Shown: positions 20,574 through 29,143 of the stretch, piece by piece
How the letters are laid out: every line of letters begins with the position of its first letter
Position numbering within the stretch: position 1 is the stretch's first letter
Source: Flagellimonas oceanensis
Lineage (GTDB): Bacteria > Bacteroidota > Bacteroidia > Flavobacteriales > Flavobacteriaceae
Length of the DNA stretch: 64,000 bases
Reading direction: 5' to 3'
Assembly (NCBI RefSeq): GCF_003992595.1
Contig: NZ_RZNA01000048.1
Span: 83,537-147,536, forward strand
The notes under the pieces: model-generated
What the model saw: only the letters and a program-made list of their open reading frames with translations
Database searches by the model: none
Told to the model about the DNA's origin: nothing
Position numbers and translations under genes: made by a program

Positions 20574-22112
20574 ATGAATAACTTTCTTTTTGTCGCTGCC
20601 GAAAACGATGCTTTGGAAAACTGTAAAGCCGGAGGTATGGGCGATGTCGTCCGTGATGTTCCCAGACAAATTTCTGAACGTGGCGACAAAGTGCACGTAG
20701 TGGTTCCGGCTTATTCCAGGTTGCATCATGGAGGATTGCCCAGGACCACTTTGAATTTCACTTTACGAGGGATGACCTACACAGCGGAATTGTATGAGGT
20801 GCAACCGAAGAAGGAGTTCCCGAACATTTTTCATTATGTACTGCACCATCCTGAGATAGAAGCTGGAGATATAGCGCATATTTATCACAACGACCCAGAA
20901 GAGCCATTTTATACCGATGCCATCAAATACTTCATTTTTTGTACAGCTGTGGCCGAAGCCATTAAACAAGGCGCTTTTGGAGAGGTGGATTTGGTGCACC
21001 TGCACGATTGGCACTCCAGTTTGTTATTGTTTTTAAGGGAATATCATCCAGAGTATACCAATTTAAAGGACATACGCATTGTGTACAGTATCCACAATTT
21101 GGCGATACAAGGGATTCGTCCGTTTGATGGTAACTATTCGTCCGTTAAAAATTGGTTTCCCAACGTACCCTTGGACTACCAGAAATTAATGGATTACAGG
21201 TATCAGGATTGTATCAACCTTATGGCCGTGGGAATTCGCTTTGCAGATGCCGTACATACCGTTTCGCCTTCGTATAAAGAAGATGTGTTGCTGCCCAGTT
21301 CGCCACCGGAATTCATTGGGGGCGAAGGACTTGAAAAGGATTTGCAGACAGCGGATGAGGAGGGACGATTGTTCGGTATTTTGAACGGGTGCAACTACAA
21401 AAACATCAACAAGGAAAAGAAAGGCAATATTTACCGAAATACGGTCAAGGCATTGTTCGGTTGGCTACAGCAAGAGGATAAAAAATACAAAGCTGATTTT
21501 CTGGCCCATACCGGGGAGAAAATCATGGCTTTTGTGGATGAGAGACCGAAATTCATCGCATCCAGTGTAGCTCGATTGACGGAGCAAAAGTTTTACTTCT
21601 TCATGCGTTCGCCTGAGGCATTCGTGGAAATCCTGAAGCATCTGGAAAAGGTGGATGGCATATTTATGCTATTGGGAACAGGTGCTCCCGAATATGAGGA
21701 ACTGTTCAGAAAGCTGAGTTACGAACACAAGAATTTCATCTTTACCAATGGTCAGTCAGAAAAATTGATTGATTCCATGTATTTGGAATCCGATCTTTAT
21801 TTCATGCCCAGTCTCTTTGAACCCTGTGGTATCAGTCAAATGTTGGCCATGCGAAACGGAAATCCTTGTCTGGTCCATCACACCGGTGGATTAAAGGACA
21901 CCGTTGAACACATGGAAACGGGTTTTGCATTTGATGGGGACAGTTATGATGAGAAAATAAAAAACATGCTGGAAGCCTTGGATGTTGCCTTGGATGTGTT
22001 CGAAAACGATAAGCCGACCTGGAAAAAAATTCAAGCGGCAGCACGTAAAAAGCGTTTTACATGGCAAAAATCCGTGGACGAATATTACAAACTGCTCTAC
22101 AAATTGAATTAA
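20574..22112 (+). CDS. glgA: Glycogen/starch synthase, GT5 family
   Basis: Transfers glucose from a nucleotide-sugar to a growing alpha-1,4-glucan; 512 residues. The N-terminal substrate-binding motif is KAGGMGDV (from Lys18), corresponding to K-x-G-G-L of the family. The C-terminal Rossmann domain has the E-P-C-G-I-S-Q signature at Glu416 and HHTGGLKDTVE. It stands alone between two terminators, with no branching enzyme or ADP-glucose pyrophosphorylase gene nearby. ADP- versus UDP-glucose use cannot be told from the sequence. Confidence 0.88.
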   Translation: MNNFLFVAAENDALENCKAGGMGDVVRDVPRQISERGDKVHVVVPAYSRLHHGGLPRTTLNFTLRGMTYTAELYEVQPKKEFPNIFHYVLHHPEIEAGDIAHIYHNDPEEPFYTDAIKYFIFCTAVAEAIKQGAFGEVDLVHLHDWHSSLLLFLREYHPEYTNLKDIRIVYSIHNLAIQGIRPFDGNYSSVKNWFPNVPLDYQKLMDYRYQDCINLMAVGIRFADAVHTVSPSYKEDVLLPSSPPEFIGGEGLEKDLQTADEEGRLFGILNGCNYKNINKEKKGNIYRNTVKALFGWLQQEDKKYKADFLAHTGEKIMAFVDERPKFIASSVARLTEQKFYFFMRSPEAFVEILKHLEKVDGIFMLLGTGAPEYEELFRKLSYEHKNFIFTNGQSEKLIDSMYLESDLYFMPSLFEPCGISQMLAMRNGNPCLVHHTGGLKDTVEHMETGFAFDGDSYDEKIKNMLEALDVALDVFENDKPTWKKIQAAARKKRFTWQKSVDEYYKLLYKLN

Positions 22113-22167
22113 GGCAATTTTTCTATATCAATTTAGCGTTAATATCAACACAAATAGTGGCTGGAAA

Positions 22168-22198
22168 TTGTTAATGGCTGTGCTTTTTCGTAATTTTC
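22168..22198 (+). promoter_or_regulatory. Predicted promoter of gltA
   Basis: TTG at 22168-22170, a 20-base spacer and TAATTTTC at 22191-22198 (one mismatch to TAnnTTTG). The start of transcription would be near 22203, about 30 bases before the ATG. Confidence 0.45.
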
Positions 22199-22232
22199 GC
22201 ATTCTATTTTTACTAATCTATTAAAATATAAA

Positions 22233-23516
22233 ATGTCGGATAAAGCTATACTCGAATACGGGGGAAATAAGTACGAATTCCCCGTTATCAAAGGTACTGA
22301 AGATGAATTGGCCATAGATATTAAAACCTTGAGGGCCTCAACAGGAATGGTGACGATAGATCCCGGTTACAAAAACACTGGATCGTGTGAAAGTGCCATT
22401 ACCTTTTTGAACGGTGAGCAGGGTATTTTAAGATATCGCGGATATTCCATTGAGGACCTAGCAGAGAAAGCCGACTTTTTGGAAGTAGCCTACCTTTTGA
22501 TTTTTGGGGAACTGCCCAACAAAGAACAATTGGAGAAATTCCATAACGATATCAAGGAAGAATCCCAAGTAGACGAGGAAATGAAGAAAATTTTGGATGG
22601 TTTTCCAAAATCAGCGCACCCCATGGGAGTGTTGTCTTCATTGACCAGTGCCTTGGTGGCCTTTAACCCATCTTGTGTGGATGTGTCATCAGAATCGGCC
22701 ATGTATGGTTCCATAGTACGTATTTTGGCAAAATTCCCAGTTTTGGTGGCTTGGGCCATGCGTAAGAAAAAAGGTCTTCCATTGGATTACGGGGACGATA
22801 CCCTTGGGTATGTGGAGAACATCCATAAAATGATGTTCAAAAGACCAAACCAAGAATACAAAAGAGACAGAATCGCCATAGATGCATTGGATAAATTACT
22901 GATTCTGCACGCTGATCATGAGCAAAACTGCTCTACCTCCACCGTGCGTATCGTAGGTTCTTCCCATGCAGGTCTCTTTGCTTCCCTTTCTGCTGGTATT
23001 TCCGCACTTTGGGGACCATTGCACGGAGGTGCCAACCAAGCTGTATTGGAAATGTTGGAAGCTATTGAAGCTGATGGGGGCGACACCAAAAAGTATATGG
23101 CCAAGGCCAAGGATAAAGACGATCCCTTTAGATTGATGGGCTTTGGACACCGTGTGTACAAAAACTTTGACCCACGAGCTAAAATCATTAAAAAATCAGC
23201 CGACGAAGTGTTGGGCAACCTTGGTATCGAAGATCCAATTTTGGATATCGCCAAAGGACTGGAAAAAGAAGCCTTGGAAGACAGCTACTTTGTGGATAGA
23301 AAACTGTATCCCAACGTGGATTTCTATTCTGGAATCATCTACAGAGCATTGGGCATACCCACAGAAATGTTCACGGTAATGTTTGCTTTGGGTAGATTGC
23401 CCGGATGGATTGCGCAATGGAGAGAAATGAGACTGAGAAAAGAACCAATCGGTAGACCAAGACAAGTCTATATCGGGGAAAACCTTAGAGACTTTGTTCC
23501 ATTGGAAAAAAGATAA
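22233..23516 (+). CDS. gltA: Citrate synthase
   Basis: Condenses acetyl-CoA and oxaloacetate to citrate, the TCA-cycle entry. 427 residues, type II (hexameric) length. The catalytic residues are all present: His264 (GPLHGGANQ), His306 (MGFGHRVYKNFDPRA) and Asp363 (before FYSGIIYRALG). The short beta-rich N-terminal domain (about residues 1-55) typical of Gram-negative enzymes is present. Monocistronic with its own predicted promoter and terminator. Confidence 0.97.
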   Translation: MSDKAILEYGGNKYEFPVIKGTEDELAIDIKTLRASTGMVTIDPGYKNTGSCESAITFLNGEQGILRYRGYSIEDLAEKADFLEVAYLLIFGELPNKEQLEKFHNDIKEESQVDEEMKKILDGFPKSAHPMGVLSSLTSALVAFNPSCVDVSSESAMYGSIVRILAKFPVLVAWAMRKKKGLPLDYGDDTLGYVENIHKMMFKRPNQEYKRDRIAIDALDKLLILHADHEQNCSTSTVRIVGSSHAGLFASLSAGISALWGPLHGGANQAVLEMLEAIEADGGDTKKYMAKAKDKDDPFRLMGFGHRVYKNFDPRAKIIKKSADEVLGNLGIEDPILDIAKGLEKEALEDSYFVDRKLYPNVDFYSGIIYRALGIPTEMFTVMFALGRLPGWIAQWREMRLRKEPIGRPRQVYIGENLRDFVPLEKR

Positions 23517-23535
23517 TTTGGGACGAAAAGGAATC

Positions 23536-23563
23536 AAAAAGGGGCGGAATCGCCCCTTTTTTT
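23536..23563 (+). terminator. Rho-independent terminator after gltA
   Basis: AAAAAGGGGCG (23536-23546), loop GAAT, CGCCCC (23551-23556) followed by T7. Confidence 0.92.
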
Positions 23564-23589
23564 ATGGGAACAAGGGGAAAGCTGATAAA

Positions 23590-24054
23590 CTAAAGAATAC
23601 CTGCTTTGTTTTTATTTAACTGTTTGTCTCGCGCAAGGCACATTCTCATGATTTCTCCATGATAGTGCTTTTGGATATCCGAAATATGCTCGGTATCCAC
23701 TGCGTCTTTGGATATTTGAAAGGCTTGATGAATAAACTCATGGGCATCAACAGTGTTCAAGTTCTTTAAAGTGGAATCCAAGGATTTAGCATACTTCTGG
23801 ACGGACTCGTTCACTTTGATGATATCCCAATCCGTATGTTGATTGGTAATCTCGTGCGTGAATATCAAATACCCCTCAGGAAAGTCATCCTCCCCAATGC
23901 AGTCATTGTACTTTATAGAATGAACCGGGGTAAAACCCGCATTGGAATTTGTTTCCGCTACATTGATGCCTTCGATTCTTTGAAAAGCATCCATGCTGCC
24001 CAACACCACGAATACGGTTGCCAGGAGAACTGATGTTAATAGCAATTTTTTCAT
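23590..24054 (-). CDS. Small secreted protein of unknown function
   Basis: 154 residues starting at the ATG at 24054: MKKLLLTSVLLATVFVVLGS is a signal peptide. A longer in-frame start at 24099 would overlap its own predicted promoter and is rejected. The mature part is hydrophilic, with a single Cys in YNDCIGEDDFPEG and another near the C-terminus; I recognise no domain. The gene points toward gltA, and its predicted promoter is one of the best in the window. Confidence 0.75.
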   Translation of the reverse strand: MKKLLLTSVLLATVFVVLGSMDAFQRIEGINVAETNSNAGFTPVHSIKYNDCIGEDDFPEGYLIFTHEITNQHTDWDIIKVNESVQKYAKSLDSTLKNLNTVDAHEFIHQAFQISKDAVDTEHISDIQKHYHGEIMRMCLARDKQLNKNKAGIL

Positions 24055-24074
24055 ATGTAAGAAAAATCTTAATA

Positions 24075-24105
24075 CAAATGTAATACATATTGAAAACATA
24101 TCAAA
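24075..24105 (-). promoter_or_regulatory. Promoter of the secreted-protein gene ending at 23590
   Basis: On the minus strand TTTG (24105-24102), a 19-base spacer, then TACATTTG (24082-24075): an exact Bacteroidota consensus. Transcription would start about 15 bases before the ATG at 24054. Confidence 0.7.
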
Positions 24106-24262
24106 CGTATTGTGTGTAAATTTTACATGGATTGAAGCATTTTAACCAATTGATCAACAAATGGTTATGGGAATTGAGTAATCCTTAAATTTTTAGGGGT
24201 CTTTATTATCTAATGTTTAGATTTTCCTCTTTTTGTAGGTGGGAAATAGATAGTAAAAACAC

Positions 24263-24270
24263 TAGATTTG
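24263..24270 (+). promoter_or_regulatory. Predicted -7 element for the amidinohydrolase pair
   Basis: TAGATTTG matches TAnnTTTG, but the nearest upstream TTTG (24232-24235) is 27 bases away rather than 19-21. The gene starts 70 bases downstream. Confidence 0.35.
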
Positions 24271-24339
24271 CCACATAATAAGTAAGATTTTCCCTTTAAC
24301 GCTTTCAAAAGCCGATATTTTGGCTTTAAAAAACCTTGT

Positions 24340-25254
24340 ATGATTGAACTGAATGTAGTTGATGAAACCAGCACACTGAAAGCTGTGATTTTGGGAACTG
24401 CTGAGAGCAGTGGCCCCGTTCCTACAATTAAAGAAGCTTACGATCCCAAATCCATCGAACATATAAAAGCGGGGACCTACCCCAAGGAGGCAGACATGAT
24501 CAAGGAAATGGATGCCTTTGATCAGGTTTTCCAGAAGTACGGGGTAAAAGTATACCGTCCAGAGGTCTTGAAAGATTGCAATCAAATCTTTGCACGCGAT
24601 ATTGCCTTCGTGATCGAGGATAAATTGTTCCATGCCAACATTCTGCCCGACCGGGAACGTGAATTTGTGGCCATCCACGAGGTTTTAGATCAAATTGACC
24701 CTACAAAAATCATCCGCCCGCCTGAAGAGGTACATATTGAAGGAGGGGATGTAATGCCTTGGAACGACCATATTTTTATAGGAACATACACAGGTTCCGA
24801 CTACGCAAGCTACATCACAGCCAGGACCAATATCGAAGCCGTGGAATTTATACGGGATATGTTTCCCCATAAAACAGTCAAATCCTTCGAACTCCGAAAA
24901 TCCAATACCAATCCCAAGGAAAATGCCTTGCATTTGGATTGTTGCTTTCAACCTATAGGAAAGGACAAGGCCATTTTGCACAAAAATGGATTTTTGGTGG
25001 AAGAGGAGTATCAATATTTGGTGGATTTCTTCGGTAGGGATAATATCTTTGAGATCGATAAAGAAGAAATGTATCAAATGTTCAGTAATGTCTTTTCCAT
25101 ATCCCCCGAAGTAGTGGTGTCGGAAAAGAATTTTACCCGACTGAACAATTGGCTTCGCGACCAGGGATTTACCGTTGAGGAGATTCCCTATGCCGAAATA
25201 GCCAAACAGGAAGGCTTGTTGCGTTGTAGCACCATGCCGTTGATCAGAGCATAA
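24340..25254 (+). CDS. Arginine deiminase/DDAH-superfamily amidinohydrolase
   Basis: 304 residues with the guanidino-modifying enzyme fold. The likely catalytic set is visible: Glu134-Gly-Gly-Asp137, His198 in ALHLDCCF and the nucleophile Cys296 in LRCSTMP near the C-terminus. Such enzymes hydrolyse arginine, methylarginine or related guanidines or transfer amidino groups; the substrate cannot be fixed from sequence. It is 53 bases before a second member of the same superfamily and probably co-transcribed with it. Confidence 0.82.
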   Translation: MIELNVVDETSTLKAVILGTAESSGPVPTIKEAYDPKSIEHIKAGTYPKEADMIKEMDAFDQVFQKYGVKVYRPEVLKDCNQIFARDIAFVIEDKLFHANILPDREREFVAIHEVLDQIDPTKIIRPPEEVHIEGGDVMPWNDHIFIGTYTGSDYASYITARTNIEAVEFIRDMFPHKTVKSFELRKSNTNPKENALHLDCCFQPIGKDKAILHKNGFLVEEEYQYLVDFFGRDNIFEIDKEEMYQMFSNVFSISPEVVVSEKNFTRLNNWLRDQGFTVEEIPYAEIAKQEGLLRCSTMPLIRA

Positions 25255-25307
25255 TTTTTTTAACCCAACTTCCTGCTGCCACAGGTACCATCAAAACAGA
25301 CAACGTA

Positions 25308-26243
25308 TTGAGAAAGCAGATTACCAACACCATTCTTATGGTGCGCCCCGTGAACTTTAGGATGAATGAGCAAACTGCGGTCAACAATTATTTTCAAGAA
25401 GACCCGCATCTAAAAAATGCCGAAATCAACAAAAAGGCACAGCAAGAGTTTGACCAATTTGTGGATGTGCTTCGTGAACATGGTGTTAATGTGATTACCA
25501 TAGATGATAATATGGAACAGGACACGCCAGATTCCATTTTTCCGAACAATTGGATTTCTTTTCACGAGAGCGGAACCGTCTGTGTGTATCCCATGTTTGC
25601 CGAAAACCGAAGAAAGGAACGCAGGGAAGATGTGTTGGAGCTGTTGGAGGGGCATGGTTTTGTCATCAAAAACATCATGGACTATACTGAGGCAGAAGAT
25701 GAAGGGGTGTTTTTGGAAGGTACAGGTAGTATTTTAAAGGATAGGGTCAATCAAAAGGCCTATTGTGCATTATCCGAACGCGCCCACGAGGAACTGTTTA
25801 TTGAGTTCTGTGAGGATTTTGATTGTTTTCCCGTGATATTTCATGCCAACCAGACTGTGGATGGCGAACGCCTGCCCATTTACCATACCAATGTGATGAT
25901 GGCCATGGCCGAAACCTTTGCGGTCATCTGTTTGGACTCCATTGACGATAAAAAGGAGCGAAAAAATGTGGTGGAGCACATTAAAATGGATGGTAAAGAA
26001 GTCATTCGGATTACCGAAGAACAAATGTGCCATTTTGCGGGCAATATGTTACAAGTGATTGGAGCCAACGACCAACGCTATATGGTCATGAGCACCCAAG
26101 CGTACAATAGCCTGACCGAACAACAAATAAAGGATATTGAAAAGCATTGCGCCATTATCCACAGTCCATTGGATACCATTGAGACTTGTGGTGGAGGCAG
26201 TGCCCGTTGCATGATGGCCGAAGTGTTTTTGCCAAAGGCATAA
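25308..26243 (+). CDS. ctlX: CtlX-type citrulline/arginine hydrolase
   Basis: 311 residues, arginine deiminase-related, matching the family called citrulline utilisation hydrolase CtlX: FPNNWISFH, His193 in YHTNVMMAM, and Cys301 in ETCGGGSARCMMAEVF. The TTG at 25308 is used because MRKQITNTILMVRPVNF aligns with the family start and no in-frame ATG lies upstream; the next ATG (25338) would remove the first strand. Together with the preceding enzyme it may process exogenous guanidino compounds. Confidence 0.82.
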   Translation: MRKQITNTILMVRPVNFRMNEQTAVNNYFQEDPHLKNAEINKKAQQEFDQFVDVLREHGVNVITIDDNMEQDTPDSIFPNNWISFHESGTVCVYPMFAENRRKERREDVLELLEGHGFVIKNIMDYTEAEDEGVFLEGTGSILKDRVNQKAYCALSERAHEELFIEFCEDFDCFPVIFHANQTVDGERLPIYHTNVMMAMAETFAVICLDSIDDKKERKNVVEHIKMDGKEVIRITEEQMCHFAGNMLQVIGANDQRYMVMSTQAYNSLTEQQIKDIEKHCAIIHSPLDTIETCGGGSARCMMAEVFLPKA

Positions 26244-26249
26244 CCTCAA

Positions 26250-26340
26250 TGTCATTTCGAACCGACGGAAGGGAGTGTGGGAAATCTGAGAATGGAAGAG
26301 ATTTCTCAATCGCTACTTTGCATCTCATCTCGAAATGACA
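26250..26340. repeat. Long inverted-repeat element, copy 1
   Basis: Outer arms TGTCATTTCGA (26250-26260) and TCGAAATGACA (26330-26340) are perfectly complementary; inner arms GAAATCT (26281-26287) and AGATTTC (26299-26305) form a second helix. Located 7 bases after ctlX; it shares arms and layout with copies 2 and 3. Confidence 0.8.
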
Positions 26341-26377
26341 GTTTGTTTTCTTTTAGATGATCAAGGCCACTTGGATT

Positions 26378-26394
26378 GTCCCCTTGAGGGGGAC
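26378..26394. repeat. GC-rich hairpin before the Pr6Pr gene
   Basis: GTCCCC-TTGA-GGGGGAC forms a 6-bp stem with one bulged G in an otherwise AT-rich gap. It could end transcription from ctlX, although no T run follows. Confidence 0.35.
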
Positions 26395-26402
26395 CTTAGG
26401 GG

Positions 26403-26410
26403 TATATTTG
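26403..26410 (+). promoter_or_regulatory. Predicted -7 element of the Pr6Pr gene
   Basis: TATATTTG matches TAnnTTTG, 28 bases before the ATG at 26439. No well-spaced TTG box was seen upstream. Confidence 0.4.
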
Positions 26411-26438
26411 CCCAATTGAGAATGGAATTAAGTAGTAT

Positions 26439-27056
26439 ATGCGCAGAAATTTTGAGATTGTAGGGATGTGTGCAGCTTGGTTTGCCGTACTTGCCCAATT
26501 GTATTTGATGCTTCAAAACCGGGAGACCGGTGTGGCGGAAAGTTTGGTGCGATTCGTAAGTTACTTTACCATACTTACCAACACTTTGGTGGCCCTTTTC
26601 TTTACCACACGCATATTTGCCGCGGACCAGAAACGCCTGACCCTTTTCCATAAAAAGACAACGCCCATGGCGCTTACCGTTTTTATTGTGGTTGTGGGCT
26701 TGGTGTACCAATTGGTGTTGCGTGATATTTGGAACCCAACAGGTTTGCAAATGGTGGTGGATGAATTGTTGCATACGATCATCCCTGCGTTGATGTATGT
26801 GTATTGGCTGCTATTCTGTGCTAGGACTGCCATTTCTTGGAAACAACTCTCTAAATGGTTGCTATACCCTTTAGGGTATTTTGTTTTTGTGATGGTTCGT
26901 GGACATTTTTCTGGGTTTTATCCCTATCCTTTCTTTAACGTGACCAAACTTGGTTGGGGGACAACGGTATTGAATGTTGGGTTGGTATTTTTGTTGATGG
27001 GTGTGATTATGGCCGCTCTATTCTTTTTGAGCAAACTACTCCGTCCGAAACAATAA
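26439..27056 (+). CDS. Pr6Pr-family integral membrane protein
   Basis: 205 residues with about six hydrophobic segments and the family motifs VRFVSYFTILTNTLV, LVYQLVLR and DELLHTIIPALMYVYWLLF. Related to the FAR-17a/AIG1-like membrane proteins; the bacterial function is unknown. It is flanked on both sides by long inverted-repeat elements and has no obvious operon partner. Confidence 0.8.
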   Translation: MRRNFEIVGMCAAWFAVLAQLYLMLQNRETGVAESLVRFVSYFTILTNTLVALFFTTRIFAADQKRLTLFHKKTTPMALTVFIVVVGLVYQLVLRDIWNPTGLQMVVDELLHTIIPALMYVYWLLFCARTAISWKQLSKWLLYPLGYFVFVMVRGHFSGFYPYPFFNVTKLGWGTTVLNVGLVFLLMGVIMAALFFLSKLLRPKQ

Positions 27057-27083
27057 ACAATAGGTAATAAATGATAATCACTT

Positions 27084-27175
27084 TGTCATTTCGAACCGAC
27101 TGGAAGGAGTGTGAGAAATCTAAAAAACCGCTAAGGTTTCTCAACCGATACTCTGCATCTCATTTCGAAATGACA
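27084..27175. repeat. Long inverted-repeat element, copy 2
   Basis: Outer arms TGTCATTTCGA (27084-27094) and TCGAAATGACA (27165-27175); inner GAGAAA (from 27113) and TTTCTC (to 27142). Nearly the same length and sequence as copy 1, with variable loops. It lies between two convergent genes. Confidence 0.8.
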
Positions 27176-27179
27176 CCCC

Positions 27180-27208
27180 GTCATGCTGAACTCGTTTCAG
27201 CATCCCAT
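27180..27208. repeat. Compact palindromic repeat, half element
   Basis: GTC followed by ATGCTGAA (27183-27190), loop CTCGT, TTCAGCAT (27196-27203). The sequence resembles the first hairpin of the element at 54302, directly beside long element copy 2. Confidence 0.55.
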
Positions 27209-27323
27209 CCAGAAGATTTGGATTTCCTGTAAAGCACAAAATGACAACTGCTCGTTTTGCGAACCTTGGAACTCCCTTTATCGCAGATTTATAATCTGGA
27301 AACCCAGAACTCTTAACTCAAAA

Positions 27324-28838
27324 CTAATCTTCTTCCTCGGCTGTAAACCCACGAATGGCCTGATTGGGTTCCATAATGGTATAACCTTTCCAGAACTCGG
27401 CATCGTAGCGTGGCATATAGGTGGCCCGTACCGTTTTATCTTCTTTAAAGGACTTGAACTCGTTCTCGGCAACAATGTCTTGGTTGAAAACCACGAGTTC
27501 CCATTTGGCGGTTATGTTCATTTGGAAGTCAATGTTCAGCTTCAATTCGTTCTGCTTGCGACGGCCTTTTACATGTTTGTTCTTTTCCACCACTTTTAAG
27601 GGCCGGTCCACCCCAAAGAATTTCCCATCGGCCAATTCCATAAACTGAAGGTCGTACTTGCCATTGGGCAATTTGGCAAATCGCATGGTGCCCCTGTACA
27701 CCGTTTCGCGATAGGTAATGCCCAATAACCTAAAGTTGCGCAGGCGTTGGGTATTGGTAAAGTCCAACCGCATTACGGCAAAGTCCTCAATGTTGATATA
27801 GAGTCGGCCTTTAAAATCGGCACTACTTCGCTTGGGCCAAAAATCGACCACATACACCCCAGCATCGCCAATATCGGCATAGCCGGCGAGTTGAAACTCA
27901 TAACGGCGGTTTTTGTCCACCAAATCCAATTTGGTATCCTCTTTATAATACAATTGGCTCAATAGTTCCCTGAACTGCCAACGTTGGCTATCGGTCAAGC
28001 CCGAAATACTGTCTTTTTTTACCTGTGCCTTTAATTTTTTGGCTTGCTCCATCCGTTCATCATCCATAGTATCCAGAATGGAATCCACTTGTATCTTTTC
28101 ACTAAAGATTCCTGATTTTATCTTTAGATAGGAACCTGGTTTTACGTTAGCGGCAAAGATGTCCTCCATGTGTTCGGCCAATTCTTCAAAGGAGCTCACA
28201 TCGCGTTTATCGTAGAGGTCGGCCGCTTTTATAATGTTGAGCTTGTAATCCGTGTTGTTTTTGTAGAAGTCGCCAAAACTTTCGGTATAGTGCGATGCAT
28301 TTTTAGGGATAGATCGGGCAATGCTGTCCATCAATTCCTTATTGAGTTCTTTGATGGATGATTTTTCAAACCCAAAATCAACTTTGTGCATATTGGCCAG
28401 TTCCGATTTCCGAAGGAAAAAGCGCTGCTTTACTGGAGCTTTATTCATGTTTTGGGGAATGTTTTCTATCATTTTATCAATAATGTCATCTACCACTAGT
28501 TCTTTGTCGAACACATAAACGCCACTCAATTCAATGGCCTTGGCACTCAAAGCGATCAGACTATCCTGCATTTGTTCCAGCGTGAAGCCTTTTTTCTCAT
28601 AGCCCATGGAAGTCACATAGATGGAATCGGGCAGGGCAGTGCCTTCTTCCAGCACAAAACTAAAGCGCCCCTCATCGTTGGTAATCACACCTTGATGCTC
28701 CCCATACTGTATGGTGGCGTAGGGAATTCCTTTTTGGGTCTTGGCATCCACCAAACGTGAACTAATGGTCTGGGCAGCCATCGGAAGTGCCGTCAAAAAC
28801 GAAAAATAAGTAAGAAATAAAGTCTGTTTTACGGACAT
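27324..28838 (-). CDS. Secreted protein with carboxypeptidase-regulatory-like domain
   Basis: 504 residues. Signal peptide MSVKQTLFLTYFSFLTALPMAAQ, then a CarboxypepD_reg-like domain (about 25-100: SSRLVDAKTQKGIPYATIQYGE, TNDEGRFSF). The remaining 400 residues have repeated beta-rich stretches such as YEFQLAGYADIGDAGVYVVDF and RLYINIEDFAVMRLDF but no TonB plug or recognisable barrel end. Bacteroidota carry many such cell-envelope proteins of unknown role. It is alone, with R-type repeats on both sides. Confidence 0.7.
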   Translation of the reverse strand: MSVKQTLFLTYFSFLTALPMAAQTISSRLVDAKTQKGIPYATIQYGEHQGVITNDEGRFSFVLEEGTALPDSIYVTSMGYEKKGFTLEQMQDSLIALSAKAIELSGVYVFDKELVVDDIIDKMIENIPQNMNKAPVKQRFFLRKSELANMHKVDFGFEKSSIKELNKELMDSIARSIPKNASHYTESFGDFYKNNTDYKLNIIKAADLYDKRDVSSFEELAEHMEDIFAANVKPGSYLKIKSGIFSEKIQVDSILDTMDDERMEQAKKLKAQVKKDSISGLTDSQRWQFRELLSQLYYKEDTKLDLVDKNRRYEFQLAGYADIGDAGVYVVDFWPKRSSADFKGRLYINIEDFAVMRLDFTNTQRLRNFRLLGITYRETVYRGTMRFAKLPNGKYDLQFMELADGKFFGVDRPLKVVEKNKHVKGRRKQNELKLNIDFQMNITAKWELVVFNQDIVAENEFKSFKEDKTVRATYMPRYDAEFWKGYTIMEPNQAIRGFTAEEED

Positions 28839-28843
28839 AATTG

Positions 28844-28851
28844 CAAATATG
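28844..28851 (-). promoter_or_regulatory. Possible -7 element for the gene starting at 28838
   Basis: On the minus strand CATATTTG (one mismatch to TAnnTTTG) ends at 28844, only five bases before the ATG. If real, the transcript would be leaderless. No -33 box was found. Confidence 0.3.
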
Positions 28852-29003
28852 GTTTCATTGTTAAGACGCCTTTTGGGGGAGGAAAGGTTGTCTGTGGTTT
28901 AGACGAACTTTGGGCAATTTTGTGACAAAGTGCGAAGAAATACCGAATCCCCGAGGGAGCTTAATAGTATTTTAACAGCGGAGGAGTTAGGAGTTAGGGA
29001 GAT

Positions 29004-29110
29004 TGTCATTTCGAGCCTGCCTTTGTCGGCGGACAAGCGCAGTCGAGAAATCTTATGCCAAGAAATGATGACCAACTAATGAAAACATCTTGACTGCGCT
29101 CGATGTGACA
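29004..29110. repeat. Long inverted-repeat element, copy 3 (diverged)
   Basis: Starts TGTCATTTCGA (29004-29014) and ends TCGATGTGACA (29100-29110). A second helix pairs AGCGCAGTC (29036-29044) with GACTGCGCT (29092-29100). More diverged than copies 1 and 2, with an extra small hairpin near 29022-29037. Lies just 3' of the SDR gene. Confidence 0.65.
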
Positions 29111-29143
29111 GTTGTTGACTTATTTGCAAAAAAATTGGTAACC

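Larger units (their letters stand above)
28839..29143. other. Intergenic region, 305 bases
   Basis: It holds copy 3 of the long inverted repeat (29004-29110) and a possible minus-strand -7 box. Nothing else is recognised. Confidence 0.5.

Noticed and set aside
27183..27599. A 138-codon rightward frame in the convergent gap
   Set aside because: It overlaps the repeat element and then the 3' end of a well-supported leftward gene, and has no recognisable domain.
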